The notes beneath the pieces were generated by a model. The model did no database searches. It had not been told where the DNA came from and worked only from the letters and a program-made list of their open reading frames with translations. The translations under genes were made by a program, and so were the position numbers. Shown here one piece after another: positions 17,779 through 26,904 of a stretch of DNA of 64,000 nucleotides. This DNA comes from Neisseriaceae bacterium (GTDB lineage: Bacteria; Pseudomonadota; Gammaproteobacteria; Burkholderiales; Chromobacteriaceae). Positions within the stretch are counted from its first letter, which is position 1. Every line of letters starts with the position of its first letter. The stretch is from assembly GCA_027489245.1 (NCBI GenBank), contig JAIYAC010000006.1, positions 62,001-126,000 on the forward strand, in the 5' to 3' direction.

Positions 17779-19327
17779 CTTCGGTCGTTTCTACCACTTC
17801 ACGACGTGGGCGGCCGCGGCGAACCACGTTACCCAGCGCGATGTCGGCACGGTCTTGCAGGAACTGCACCAGCATCGGCACCGGGCGACCCGTAGCGCCT
17901 TTGTCCTTGCCACCGCGCCACGCGGTACCGGCGATATCCAGGTGGGCCCAGTCGTAGGCTTTGGCAAAGCGCGACAGGAAGCAGGCGGCACTCACGCTGC
18001 CACCGGCACGACCGCCGATATTGGCCATGTCGGCAAACGGGCTCTTCAGCAGCTCCTGGTATTCATCCCACAGTGGCATGTGCCAGGCACGGTCACCTAC
18101 TTCTTCGCCAGCCGCCCACAGTTCTTTGGCCAGGCTGTCCTGATTGCTGTACAGGCCGGTCGCCACATGACCCAGTGCCACAACGCAGGCACCGGTCAGC
18201 GTGGCCACGTCCACGACGGTAGCCGGGTTGAAACGCTCGACGTAAGTCAGCGCATCGCACAGTACCAGGCGGCCTTCAGCGTCGGTGTTCAGTACTTCGA
18301 TAGTCTGGCCGGACATGGAGGTAACGATATCACCCGGTTTCAGCGCACGGCCGGACGGCATGTTTTCGCAGGTGGCCACGACGCAAATCAGGTTCAGTGG
18401 CAGCTTCATTTCCACTGCCGCACGGAATGCGCCGATAACCGCGGCGGCACCGCCCATGTCGTACTTCATTTCGTCCATGCCTTCGCCCGGCTTCAGCGAA
18501 ATACCGCCGGAGTCAAAGGTCAGGCCTTTGCCTACCAGTACGATGGGGCGATCGTTTTTGTCTTTGGCACCAAAGTGCTTGAGCACCACGAAGCGGGCTT
18601 CTTCGTCGCTGCCTTTGGCAACGGACAGGAAGGAGTGCATCTTCAGCGCATCCAGCTCGGCCGGGCCCATCACCTCGGCTTCGGCACCAAAAGACAGTGC
18701 CATGTCACGCGCGGCTTCGGCCAGGTATACCGGGGTGCAGACATTGCCCGGTGCGTTGGCCAGATCTTTGGCCAGCTTCATGCCGGCAGCGATAGCCTGG
18801 CCACGCTGTTGGCCGCGCTCGCCGTCTGTCAGGTCGCTGCGGCGTGGTACGGCCAGGGTCATTTTGCGCGGCTCGCGTACTTCGTCCAGGCGCGATTTGA
18901 ACTTGTCAAAACGGTACAGGGTGTCCAGCGTAACCACGGTGGCCTGCTCTACCATCCACTCTACATCGTGCTTTTTCACGTGCAGCTCGGACAGGTAGCT
19001 CACCACTTCATTGGACTGGGTAGCTGCCAGGGCTTTCACCGAGGCGCGGATGGCTTCACGGTACTCTTTGGCGCGGAAATCGCGCTCTTTGCCCAGGCCA
19101 ACCAGCATGACACGATCACACAGGGTATGCGGGATGGAATGCAGGATCAGGGTGGTACCCAGCTTGCCATCCATGTCGCCACGTTTGAGCACATCGGTAA
19201 TGAAGCCGTTCGAGATGCGGTCAAGCAGGTCGGCAGCAAAAGACAGCTTGCGGGTTTCGTAAACACCGACCACAACGCAGGCTACGCGCTGTTTTTCCGG
19301 GCTTCCGCTTTTAATGTTAAACTCCAT
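17765..19327 (-). CDS. pepA: Leucyl aminopeptidase PepA
   Basis: Cytosolic M17 aminopeptidase of 520 residues that releases N-terminal amino acids and, in E. coli, also helps Xer recombination and carAB control. The two-metal catalytic domain is complete: VGKGLTFDSGGISLKPG with the active Lys and Asp, MKYDMGGAAAVIG, and NTDAEGRLVLCDALTY. I chose the ATG at 19327 (MEFNIKSGSPEKQ); the frame is open upstream, but that part has no family similarity. It is the first gene of the leftward operon and is divergent from lptF. Confidence 0.96.
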   Translation of the reverse strand: MEFNIKSGSPEKQRVACVVVGVYETRKLSFAADLLDRISNGFITDVLKRGDMDGKLGTTLILHSIPHTLCDRVMLVGLGKERDFRAKEYREAIRASVKALAATQSNEVVSYLSELHVKKHDVEWMVEQATVVTLDTLYRFDKFKSRLDEVREPRKMTLAVPRRSDLTDGERGQQRGQAIAAGMKLAKDLANAPGNVCTPVYLAEAARDMALSFGAEAEVMGPAELDALKMHSFLSVAKGSDEEARFVVLKHFGAKDKNDRPIVLVGKGLTFDSGGISLKPGEGMDEMKYDMGGAAAVIGAFRAAVEMKLPLNLICVVATCENMPSGRALKPGDIVTSMSGQTIEVLNTDAEGRLVLCDALTYVERFNPATVVDVATLTGACVVALGHVATGLYSNQDSLAKELWAAGEEVGDRAWHMPLWDEYQELLKSPFADMANIGGRAGGSVSAACFLSRFAKAYDWAHLDIAGTAWRGGKDKGATGRPVPMLVQFLQDRADIALGNVVRRGRPRREVVETTEDDAD

Positions 19328-19463
19328 GCAACGCTCCACCATGTGTGTTTGGTTCATCAAGACATACGTTCCAGCAGGCTTTTGGCCTGGCCGGAACCGG
19401 CCGACAAGCCTTGATTTTCTGGCCGACAACCATTCAGGTTAACCTTTCCAATTATCACTATCC

Positions 19464-19482
19464 TTTTGACGAATTGTCAAAA
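19464..19482. promoter_or_regulatory. Inverted repeat just upstream of lptF
   Basis: TTTTGAC at 19464-19470 and its complement GTCAAAA at 19476-19482 form a perfect 7-bp inverted repeat around GAATT, in the divergent pepA/lptF region and ending 13 bases before the lptF ATG. It may be an operator or part of overlapping promoters. No function can be assigned from sequence. Confidence 0.4.
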
Positions 19483-19495
19483 ACGGGCCTGTTTT

Positions 19496-20605
19496 ATGCT
19501 TTTTCAGAAAAGCCTTACCCGAGAGCTGACTTACACCAGTATCGGGGTATTTTCCATCTTGCTCGCCATTCTGCTGAGTACACAAACCATCAACATGCTG
19601 GGCCGCGCCGCCCAGGGCCGCATTGCCAGTGACGCCATTTTTGCGCTGATCGGCTTCTGGTCGATCGGTTTTTTCCCGGTACTGATGATTCTCACCATTT
19701 TCGTCAGCGTTATTGTCACGCTTACCCGCATGTGGCGCGAGCACGAAATGGCTGTCTGGATGGCCAGTGGCAAATCGCTGACCGATTGGGTATGGCCGGT
19801 ACTACGCTTTGCGCTGCCACTCTCGCTGCTGATTGCCGTGGGCACCATGGTAGTCGAACCCTGGGCGGTACAGCGCAGCAAGGAATACGCTGAAACACTC
19901 AAGCAGCGCGAAGAAATGACTGCCTTGTCGCCCGGCGTGTTCAAGGAATCGCGCAGTAGCGACCGTGTGTACTTTATTGAAAGTTATTCGGTACTCAGCG
20001 GCGCCACCCGCAATGTGTTTGTGCAGAGCATCAAGGCCGGCGAGGTCTCGTCCATTTTTGCCAAGGCGGGCCAGCTCAGCACCGACAAGGACGGTAACCG
20101 TATTCTGGTGCTGGAAAACGGCCGCCGCTATACCGGCGAACCCGGATCGGGGGCCTTCGAGGTGGCCGAGTTCGAGCACTACACGCTGAAAATCAGCGAA
20201 GCAGAACGCATCGTGCGCCCCGAGCTGGACAGTGAGACGCGGCCAACCTTGCAGCTACTGGGCAGCGACCAGCCAGCCGACCGCGCCGAGCTGGCATGGC
20301 GGCTATCGATGCCGCTCTGTGCACTGGTACTGGCGCTGCTGGCGATTCCGCTCAGCTATTTCAACCCCCGCTCCGGCCACGCCTACAACCTGGTTTTTGC
20401 GCTAGGCGCCTACTTGCTGTACCAGAACCTGATGTGGTTGCTGCGTGACGCCATCGGCAGCGGCAAGCTGCCCTCCGCCCTGGGCATCATGCCGGCCCAT
20501 GCGGCCATGCTGGCCTTGGCCGCTGCCCTGCTCTACTACCACAACCGCCCCGCCGAGCCCTGGCTTACCCGTATGAAAAGACTGCTGCGGAGGAAATCCG
20601 CATGA
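19496..20605 (+). CDS. lptF: LPS export ABC transporter permease LptF
   Basis: A 369-residue inner-membrane permease of the LptB2FG complex, which extracts lipopolysaccharide from the inner membrane and drives it across the periplasmic bridge. It shows MLFQKSLTRELTYTSIGVFS, a first helix pair, the coupling-helix region HEMAVWMASGKS, a long periplasmic jellyroll part (about 130-270) and C-terminal helices with SYFNPRSGHAYNL. No good ribosome-binding site precedes the ATG at 19496; an in-frame TTG lies at 19466. The stop overlaps the lptG ATG. Confidence 0.94.
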   Translation: MLFQKSLTRELTYTSIGVFSILLAILLSTQTINMLGRAAQGRIASDAIFALIGFWSIGFFPVLMILTIFVSVIVTLTRMWREHEMAVWMASGKSLTDWVWPVLRFALPLSLLIAVGTMVVEPWAVQRSKEYAETLKQREEMTALSPGVFKESRSSDRVYFIESYSVLSGATRNVFVQSIKAGEVSSIFAKAGQLSTDKDGNRILVLENGRRYTGEPGSGAFEVAEFEHYTLKISEAERIVRPELDSETRPTLQLLGSDQPADRAELAWRLSMPLCALVLALLAIPLSYFNPRSGHAYNLVFALGAYLLYQNLMWLLRDAIGSGKLPSALGIMPAHAAMLALAAALLYYHNRPAEPWLTRMKRLLRRKSA

Positions 20606-21678
20606 GCATGCTGCGCAACTACCTGCTGACACGCTTTACCAGCGCCACCCTGTTTACCCTGGCTTGCTTACTGGGCCTGTACGGCTTTTTTGACGCCATT
20701 CGCGAGCTACCCAACGTGGGCAAGGGCAGCTTTGATTCCGGCACCTTGCTGATGTACACCTTGCTGCAGGCACCTGGCCATGCCTACGAGCTGATGCCGC
20801 TAGCGGTGCTGATTGGCGCCATGGTGGCCATGTCGCAGCTGTCCAGCACCTCGGAATACACGGCCATCCGCACTGCCGGGGTCTCACTGGGGCAAATTGC
20901 CCGCATCAAGCTGCTGTTTGGTGTGGCCATGGCGATTGCCGCCTTGCTGCTGGGCGAGTTCGCCTCGCCACTGGCCGAGAAAAATGCAGAGCGCATCAAA
21001 CTGCAAGCCACCCATTCGCTGGTGGCGCAGGAATTCCGCTCCGGCTTGTGGGTAAAGGACGATAACAACTTCATCAACGTAGGCGAAATGCTGCCGGACA
21101 ACACCCTGCTGGGCGTACGCATCTACACCTACGACCAGGACTACCGCCTGGTGATGACACGCCATGCCGAGCGTGCACAGTACCAGCCCGCCAGCAAAAC
21201 CTGGCTACTGAGCCAGGTACGCCAGTCCGAGATTCTGCCGGACCAGATCAAGGTTGGCCGCATGGCACAGCAAGCCTGGCGCTCGGTGATTCAGCCAGAC
21301 ATTCTGTCCGTGCTGCTGGTGGTGCCGGAACAAATGTCGGCCATGGACCTGATGACTTATATTGAACACCTGCGTACCAATAATCAAAAGACGCAGCGCT
21401 ATGAAATTGCACTGTGGGGCAAGCTGTTCTACCCGCTGGCCTGCATTTCCATGGTGATGGTGGCCCTGGCCTTTACCCCGGTATCCGGCCGCCACAACGA
21501 CCTGGGCATCAAACTGTTTTCCGGCATTTGCCTGGGCATTGCCTTCCACTTTAGCAACCGTCTGTTTGGCCACCTGGGCCTGCTGTACAACTGGAACCCG
21601 ATTGCCTCTGCCACCCTGCCCACCCTGCTCTTCCTGGTGGCCGGCCTGGCAGCGCTAGCACGACAGGAAAGACGATGA
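20602..21678 (+). CDS. lptG: LPS export ABC transporter permease LptG
   Basis: A 358-residue partner of LptF. It shows N-terminal RNYLLTRFTSATLFTL, the conserved FFDAIRELPNVGKG loop, the cytoplasmic coupling-helix stretch SEYTAIRTAGVSLGQIARI, a periplasmic beta-jellyroll part and C-terminal helices with FTPVSGRHNDLGIKLFSG. The start is inside the lptF stop (ATGA) and its stop overlaps glnD in the same way, so three genes are coupled. lptF-lptG pairing is standard; fusion with glnD in one operon is less so. Confidence 0.95.
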   Translation: MSMLRNYLLTRFTSATLFTLACLLGLYGFFDAIRELPNVGKGSFDSGTLLMYTLLQAPGHAYELMPLAVLIGAMVAMSQLSSTSEYTAIRTAGVSLGQIARIKLLFGVAMAIAALLLGEFASPLAEKNAERIKLQATHSLVAQEFRSGLWVKDDNNFINVGEMLPDNTLLGVRIYTYDQDYRLVMTRHAERAQYQPASKTWLLSQVRQSEILPDQIKVGRMAQQAWRSVIQPDILSVLLVVPEQMSAMDLMTYIEHLRTNNQKTQRYEIALWGKLFYPLACISMVMVALAFTPVSGRHNDLGIKLFSGICLGIAFHFSNRLFGHLGLLYNWNPIASATLPTLLFLVAGLAALARQERR

Positions 21679-24248
21679 GCACACCAGACCAGACACAACA
21701 GTACCGCCGCTGGCGCCAGGCGCTGCAGCAAGGCCGCGAAGCGCTGGCAGCCGAGTATCGTGAAACCCGCAATGCGCGGCAGTATCTGGTCAAGCATGGC
21801 CTGCTGGTGGACGGCATCATCCGCTCGGCCTGGGAAGTACTGGGCATGGGCCAGCGCGCCGCCCTGCTGGCCGTAGGCGGCTATGGCCGCGGCCAACTGT
21901 TCCCCCACTCCGATATCGACCTGCTGCTGCTCCTGCCCGAAACCACCTCCCACAACCTGTCCGGCTTCGTGGAAACCTTTGTCAGCGCCATGTGGGATAT
22001 CGGGCTGGAGGTAGGCCACAGCGTTCGCACCATCAGCGAATGCCTGAGTGAATCGCAGCGTGACATCACCGTAGAAACCACCCTGCTGGAAAACCGCCTG
22101 CTGGCCGGCAATATCACGCTATACCACCAGCTGAACCAGACCGTAGAAAAGCACCGCGACCCGCTGCGCTTTCTGGAAGGCAAGCTGCTGGAGCAACAGC
22201 AACGCCACAACAAGCACTTTGGCGTGACCAGCAACCTGGAACCCAACGTCAAGGAAAGCCCCGGCGGCCTGCGCGACCTGCATACCATTCTGTGGATCAG
22301 CAAAGCCATTGGCCTGGGGCAAAACTGGGACAGCCTGGCGCGTAACGAAATCCTGACTGCCTCCGAAGCGCGGCTGATTCACTACAGCGAGCGCCAGCTG
22401 GAACAAATCCGCATCGACCTGCACCTGGCTGCACGCCGCCGTGAAGACCGGCTGATCTTCGATCTGCAGCAGCAAGTCGCCAGCATGAGCGGCCTGGAAG
22501 ACGACAAGGCCAAGCGCGCCAGCGAGCAGCTGATGCAGCGTTTTTACAAATCGGCCAAGAACGTCAGCCAGCTCAACGGCATCCTGCTGCCCAACCTGCG
22601 CGCCCGCCTGCTGTGCGACGTACCGCGCATCACCCAGCAGCTGGATGAGCACTTTTACAGCGTGAATGGCCTGCTGGGCATTTACGACAGCCAGGTCTTC
22701 GAGCGCCAGCCCGCCACCATCCTGCGCGCCTTCCTGCATATGCAGCAGCACGAGCTGGGCGGCATGGCACCGCGCACCCTGCGCGGCCTGTGGCACGCCA
22801 GGCGCCAGATTAACGACCGCTTCCGCCGCGACCCGGAAAACCGTGCGCTCTTCATCCAGATCTTCCGCGCCGGCGGTGGCCTTACCCGTACCCTGCGCCG
22901 CATGAACCTGTACGGCGTACTGGGCAAATACCTACCGGCGTTTGGTCGCATCATGGGCCAGATGCAGCACGACCTGTTTCACGTTTATACCGTGGACGAG
23001 CACATTCTGATGGTGGTGCGCAATCTGCGGCGCTTTGCCATACCGGCCTTCAATCACGAATACCCGCTGCTATCGCGCCTGATCCACGAATTCGACAGCC
23101 CGGAGCTGCTGTACGTGGCCGGCCTGCTACACGATATCGCCAAAGGGCGCGGCGGTGACCACTCCGAGCTGGGCATGGTCGATGCCGCGCAGTTTTGTGA
23201 CAACCACGGCATTACAGGGGAAGACAGCGACCTGGTGGTCTGGCTGGTGCAGCAGCACCTCACCATGTCCAGCGTGGCGCAAAAGCAGGATATCTACGAC
23301 CCGGACACCATCCAGCACTTTGCCGAACTGGTGGCCAGCCCCAGAAGGTTGGCCGCACTGTACATCCTGACCGTCGCCGATATCCGCGGCACCAGCCCCA
23401 AAGTATGGAATGCCTGGAAAGCCAAGCTGCTGGAAGACCTGTTTTACGCCACGCGGCGCGCTCTGCAGCGCGGTGGCCATGTGGATGTGAATTCGGAGCT
23501 GGAAGAGCGCAAGCAGGCCGCACTACGGCTGATGCGCCTGAACATCATGCCCGAAGGCGCCGAGGCCAACTTCTGGCAAAAGCTGGAAACCGTGTATTTC
23601 CTGCGGCACGAGGCCAAGGAAATTGCCTGGCACACCCGCATGCTGGGCCGGCTGGTTGACACCAAGGAACCCGTGGTGCGGGCGCGGCTATCCGAAGACA
23701 AAGAAGGCTTGCAGCTGCTGGTTTACACGCCGGATCAGCCCGACCTGTTTGCCCGGCTGTGCGCCTTTCTGGGCCGCCACAACTACAGCATTGCCGACGC
23801 CAAGATCTACACCACACGCCATGGCTACGCGCTGGATACCTTCCACGTCTTCTTGCCAGAGCACCACGAAGGCAACTACCGCGATCTGATCAACTTTGTG
23901 GAATTCGAGCTGGCCGCCACGCTGCTACGCCAAGACCCGATCAGCCTGCCTGCCAGAGGGCGCCTGAACCGGCACCAGAAAAACTTCCCCATCAAGCCTC
24001 AGGTGCTGATCCGCCCGGACGACAAGGGCCGGCACTTTGTGCTGTCCATCGTGGCTGGCGACAATCAGGGCCTGCTGGCACGCATTGCCAAGGTGCTGTC
24101 CGGCTATCAGGTCAGCGTGGATTCCGCCAAGATCATGACCCTGGGTGGGCGGGTAGAAGATTCGTTCTTGCTGTCCTCACCGCGCCTGTCCGACGACAAG
24201 GCCCTGCTGGCACTGGAAGCCGACCTGATCGAGGCGCTGCGCGTTTAG
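21675..24248 (+). CDS. glnD: Bifunctional PII uridylyltransferase/uridylyl-removing enzyme GlnD
   Basis: Nitrogen-status sensor of 857 residues that adds UMP to PII proteins when glutamine is low and removes it when glutamine is high. Domains in order: nucleotidyltransferase with GGYGRGQLFPHSDIDLLLLL near residues 71-90, HD phosphohydrolase with LLHDIAKGRGGDHSELG near 485-500, and two C-terminal ACT domains (LLVYTPDQPDLFARLCAFLG and VLSIVAGDNQGLLARIAKVL) that bind glutamine. Here the canonical GGS-type loop is GGYGRG. It works in the same pathway as glnE at 54.5 kb. Confidence 0.97.
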   Translation: MSTPDQTQQYRRWRQALQQGREALAAEYRETRNARQYLVKHGLLVDGIIRSAWEVLGMGQRAALLAVGGYGRGQLFPHSDIDLLLLLPETTSHNLSGFVETFVSAMWDIGLEVGHSVRTISECLSESQRDITVETTLLENRLLAGNITLYHQLNQTVEKHRDPLRFLEGKLLEQQQRHNKHFGVTSNLEPNVKESPGGLRDLHTILWISKAIGLGQNWDSLARNEILTASEARLIHYSERQLEQIRIDLHLAARRREDRLIFDLQQQVASMSGLEDDKAKRASEQLMQRFYKSAKNVSQLNGILLPNLRARLLCDVPRITQQLDEHFYSVNGLLGIYDSQVFERQPATILRAFLHMQQHELGGMAPRTLRGLWHARRQINDRFRRDPENRALFIQIFRAGGGLTRTLRRMNLYGVLGKYLPAFGRIMGQMQHDLFHVYTVDEHILMVVRNLRRFAIPAFNHEYPLLSRLIHEFDSPELLYVAGLLHDIAKGRGGDHSELGMVDAAQFCDNHGITGEDSDLVVWLVQQHLTMSSVAQKQDIYDPDTIQHFAELVASPRRLAALYILTVADIRGTSPKVWNAWKAKLLEDLFYATRRALQRGGHVDVNSELEERKQAALRLMRLNIMPEGAEANFWQKLETVYFLRHEAKEIAWHTRMLGRLVDTKEPVVRARLSEDKEGLQLLVYTPDQPDLFARLCAFLGRHNYSIADAKIYTTRHGYALDTFHVFLPEHHEGNYRDLINFVEFELAATLLRQDPISLPARGRLNRHQKNFPIKPQVLIRPDDKGRHFVLSIVAGDNQGLLARIAKVLSGYQVSVDSAKIMTLGGRVEDSFLLSSPRLSDDKALLALEADLIEALRV

Positions 24249-24303
24249 GCAACACTGCGGAGCCAGGCGCGCCGGGCTGCGCACCGCCATCGGGACACAT
24301 GTA

Positions 24304-24341
24304 AAACCCCCTGCCGGCACAATGCAAGCAGGGGGTTTCTT
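24304..24341. terminator. Terminator between glnD and the aerotaxis-type receptor
   Basis: AAACCCCCTGC at 24304-24314 pairs with GCAGGGGGTTT at 24328-24338 across a 13-base loop. It sits between convergent genes and can serve both. Confidence 0.85.
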
Positions 24342-24379
24342 ATACGGCACTTGGTAGTGCCACCTTCATCCGGCCCTGA

Positions 24380-25981
24380 TCATGGCTCGCGGCGAAAATC
24401 CCGCGTGAGTTTTTCCATGTCGCTGGCCGCCAACTCCAGCCGCTGCGAGCTATCGCACACCACCTGGGCCGTATGCACATTTTGCTCGCTTAATGCGGCC
24501 AACTGCTCCACCGAGGCCGCTACCTGATGCACCGACTCGGACTGGCTAGCCATTTGCGAGGAAAGGCTCACCGAGAAATCACGCGCCTCGTCCGCCACCT
24601 TGAGCAGGCTTTGCAAATGGCCGGCAGACTGGCGTATCTCGTCACTGACGCGGCCAACTTCGGCAGCCGACAAATCCATCTTGCCGGCCACGCCATCGGT
24701 AATGGTGACAATATGCTGCACCAGACGGGTAATGCTTTCGGTAGTCTGCGCCGTACGCTCGGCCAGCTTGCGCACCTCGTCAGCCACCACGGCAAAGCCG
24801 CGGCCGGACTCCCCGGCGCGGGCAGACTCGATCGCCGCATTCAGCGCCAGCAAATTGGTCTGGTCGGCAATTTCGTGAATCAGGTCGGTCATACCCTTAA
24901 TCTTGGCAATGGCAGATTCCAGCTCACCCAACTCGGCCTTGGATTGATTCACCACCGCCACCGCCTGCCCTGCAGCCGCCTCGGCCAGCTTCATCACCGC
25001 CTGGCCATCGGTAGCCGCACGCCGTGTTGCCTCGGCACCGCGTACGCTTTCTTCGGTCATGGTGACAATGCGGCCTACCGACTGGCTGATCACCATCATC
25101 GAATCGCTAATGTGGTTCAGCCCGCCACCCTGCTCGCGGGCGCGGTCTACCAGGGCGGACATTTCGCTGCCCAGCTGAGCAGCCTGCTTGTGCGTCAGGC
25201 TGCTGGTCGCCAGCGTATCGGCCACCATGGCACGCAAGCTTAGCCGCAGGGTTTCCAGGCTATCGGTCATACGGCCAATCTGGCCACCCAGGTTGGCGTG
25301 CAGGGGTTGCTCCAGCCGGCCTTCGCCCAAGGCACGCAGCCCGCGGTGAATCACCGCCATGGCTTGGGCTTCGCTGCGGCGCCACCAGAACGAGGTAGCA
25401 CTCAGGCCCACGACACCCACCAGCGCCAAACCTAGCCGAGCCAGCTCATCCAGCCCCGGCATGGCACCGCCAGCAAACAGCATGCCGACAAACAAACCGG
25501 TGAGCCCGAAACCGATCTTGCCGCTGTCTTTACGGCCGGCATAAGCTTTCAGCGTGGAACCCAGCACAGCTTGCTTGTTACGCACCTGCTGGTACAGCGC
25601 CTCGGCCGCCACCACATCCTGCCGGCTCGGGGTGCTGCGCACGGAGACATAGCCCTGCACCTGCCCCCGCACGGTAATGGGCGTGACGTAGGCTTCCACC
25701 CAGTAGAAATCACCATTCTTGGCACGGTTTTTCACAATACCGCGCCACGGCTTGCCTGCCTTTACCGTATCCCACAAGTCAGCAAAGGCTTCCGCCGGCA
25801 TGTCCGGGTGACGAACCACGTTATGGTTCTTGCCCAGCAGCTCGCCCTCCTCGAAGCCGCTGATCTCGATGAAGGCCCGGTTGGCATAGGTGATAGCACC
25901 CTTCAGATCTGTCTTGGTAACAATGGGGCGCTGCGGGTCGAGAAACAACTCGTTGGCCGTTACAGGGGTATTGATCTTCAT
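24380..25981 (-). CDS. Aerotaxis-type methyl-accepting chemotaxis protein (PAS-MCP)
   Basis: A 533-residue chemoreceptor of the Aer type. It has an N-terminal PAS domain (about 10-120, with [26 protein letters not shown] and [13 protein letters not shown]), a hydrophobic hairpin near 165-205, a HAMP-like linker and a long helical signalling domain whose hairpin tip reads [20 protein letters not shown]. There is no periplasmic domain, so it senses from inside, probably redox or energy state through a PAS-bound flavin. It ends RDFRREP without a CheR/CheB-docking pentapeptide. It stands alone, away from che genes. Confidence 0.93.
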   Translation of the reverse strand: MKINTPVTANELFLDPQRPIVTKTDLKGAITYANRAFIEISGFEEGELLGKNHNVVRHPDMPAEAFADLWDTVKAGKPWRGIVKNRAKNGDFYWVEAYVTPITVRGQVQGYVSVRSTPSRQDVVAAEALYQQVRNKQAVLGSTLKAYAGRKDSGKIGFGLTGLFVGMLFAGGAMPGLDELARLGLALVGVVGLSATSFWWRRSEAQAMAVIHRGLRALGEGRLEQPLHANLGGQIGRMTDSLETLRLSLRAMVADTLATSSLTHKQAAQLGSEMSALVDRAREQGGGLNHISDSMMVISQSVGRIVTMTEESVRGAEATRRAATDGQAVMKLAEAAAGQAVAVVNQSKAELGELESAIAKIKGMTDLIHEIADQTNLLALNAAIESARAGESGRGFAVVADEVRKLAERTAQTTESITRLVQHIVTITDGVAGKMDLSAAEVGRVSDEIRQSAGHLQSLLKVADEARDFSVSLSSQMASQSESVHQVAASVEQLAALSEQNVHTAQVVCDSSQRLELAASDMEKLTRDFRREP

Positions 25982-26124
25982 GGCTTATTCTTCTGTGTGT
26001 GGTCGCAGAATTCTATCATTTATAAGCGAATACTAATCAAATATACATTTATTGCAATGCAAAACACTTCTCATAGCAGACGGAACGCAGTACATTAGCA
26101 AAACGATAATCAATATCAAACAAC

Positions 26125-26865
26125 ATGCTGCGCCACGCCGACTCACCCCATATCGATACCGACACGCTGCTGGACATCATCGAACACCAGCGCATTGGTG
26201 CCGAGTTCCAGCCCATCAAGCACACCGGCACCCTAGCCACTATAGGACACGAGGCGCTGGCGCGCTTTTACAAGCGCACCGGGCAACCCATACCACCGCA
26301 AGCCGTGTTTGCCACCTTGCACGGCTCGCCGGTGACGCTGGTGCAAGCCGAGCTGATGAGCAAACGCTGGCAGATTGACAGCGCCCCACAGGATGGCTTG
26401 CTGTTTCTGAATCTGGACCCGGACGCCTTCACCACCAGTGGCGTCAACCCGGACCAGCACCCCATGCTGCAGCTACTGGGCCAGCCCGACAGAATCGTGG
26501 TCGAGATTATAGAGAATGCCAGCATCCAGGACGCAGACCGCAGCCTGTGGCTGGCAGAGTGCCTGGCCGCCCGCGGCATTCTCACGGCGCTGGACGATAT
26601 AGGCGGTGTCGGCACCATGCTGTCGCTGCCGATTCTGTGCAATGTGGATATATTCAAATTCGACCGCCACTGGCTGCAGGCCATACACCAGCCGGCACAG
26701 CGACGCATGCTGAAAATGCTATTGAATTACGCCAGGGAAGAAAACAAAAAGACTGTACTAGAGGGGATTGAAACAGTGGATGATCTGGCGATTGCCAGAG
26801 AATTGCAGGTAGATTATGTGCAGGGTTATTTGTTCAGGCCAGAATTCATCAACAAACAAGCTTGA
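26125..26865 (+). CDS. Stand-alone EAL domain protein (c-di-GMP phosphodiesterase)
   Basis: A 246-residue protein made of one EAL domain. The catalytic residues can be read in HEALARF, FLNLDPD, VVEIIEN, LDDIGGVG, IFKFDRHW, VLEGIET and VQGYLFRP, so it is probably active. The loop usually written DDFG is DDIG here. It has no sensor or receiver domain. The 140 bases upstream are AT-rich compared with the gene. It faces guaC across a hairpin built from two copies of the 10-base repeat described below. Confidence 0.88.
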   Translation: MLRHADSPHIDTDTLLDIIEHQRIGAEFQPIKHTGTLATIGHEALARFYKRTGQPIPPQAVFATLHGSPVTLVQAELMSKRWQIDSAPQDGLLFLNLDPDAFTTSGVNPDQHPMLQLLGQPDRIVVEIIENASIQDADRSLWLAECLAARGILTALDDIGGVGTMLSLPILCNVDIFKFDRHWLQAIHQPAQRRMLKMLLNYAREENKKTVLEGIETVDDLAIARELQVDYVQGYLFRPEFINKQA

Positions 26866-26871
26866 GTACAT

Positions 26872-26899
26872 TGCGGCCAACCTTTTCAGGTTGGCCGCA
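26872..26899. terminator. Hairpin made of two inverted uptake-like repeats, between convergent genes
   Basis: TGCGGCCAACC at 26872-26882 and GGTTGGCCGCA at 26889-26899 form a perfect 11-bp stem with loop TTTTCA. Each arm contains a full copy of the recurrent 10-mer. It lies 7 bases after the EAL gene and 5 bases before the end of guaC, the place of a bidirectional terminator, although no T tract follows on either strand. Paired uptake sequences in terminators are typical of Neisseria. Confidence 0.75.
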
Positions 26900-26904
26900 T
26901 CAGC

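Noticed and set aside
17855..19414. Plus-strand 519-residue frame
   Set aside because: Exactly antisense to pepA, which has complete catalytic motifs; no ribosome-binding site and no family features.
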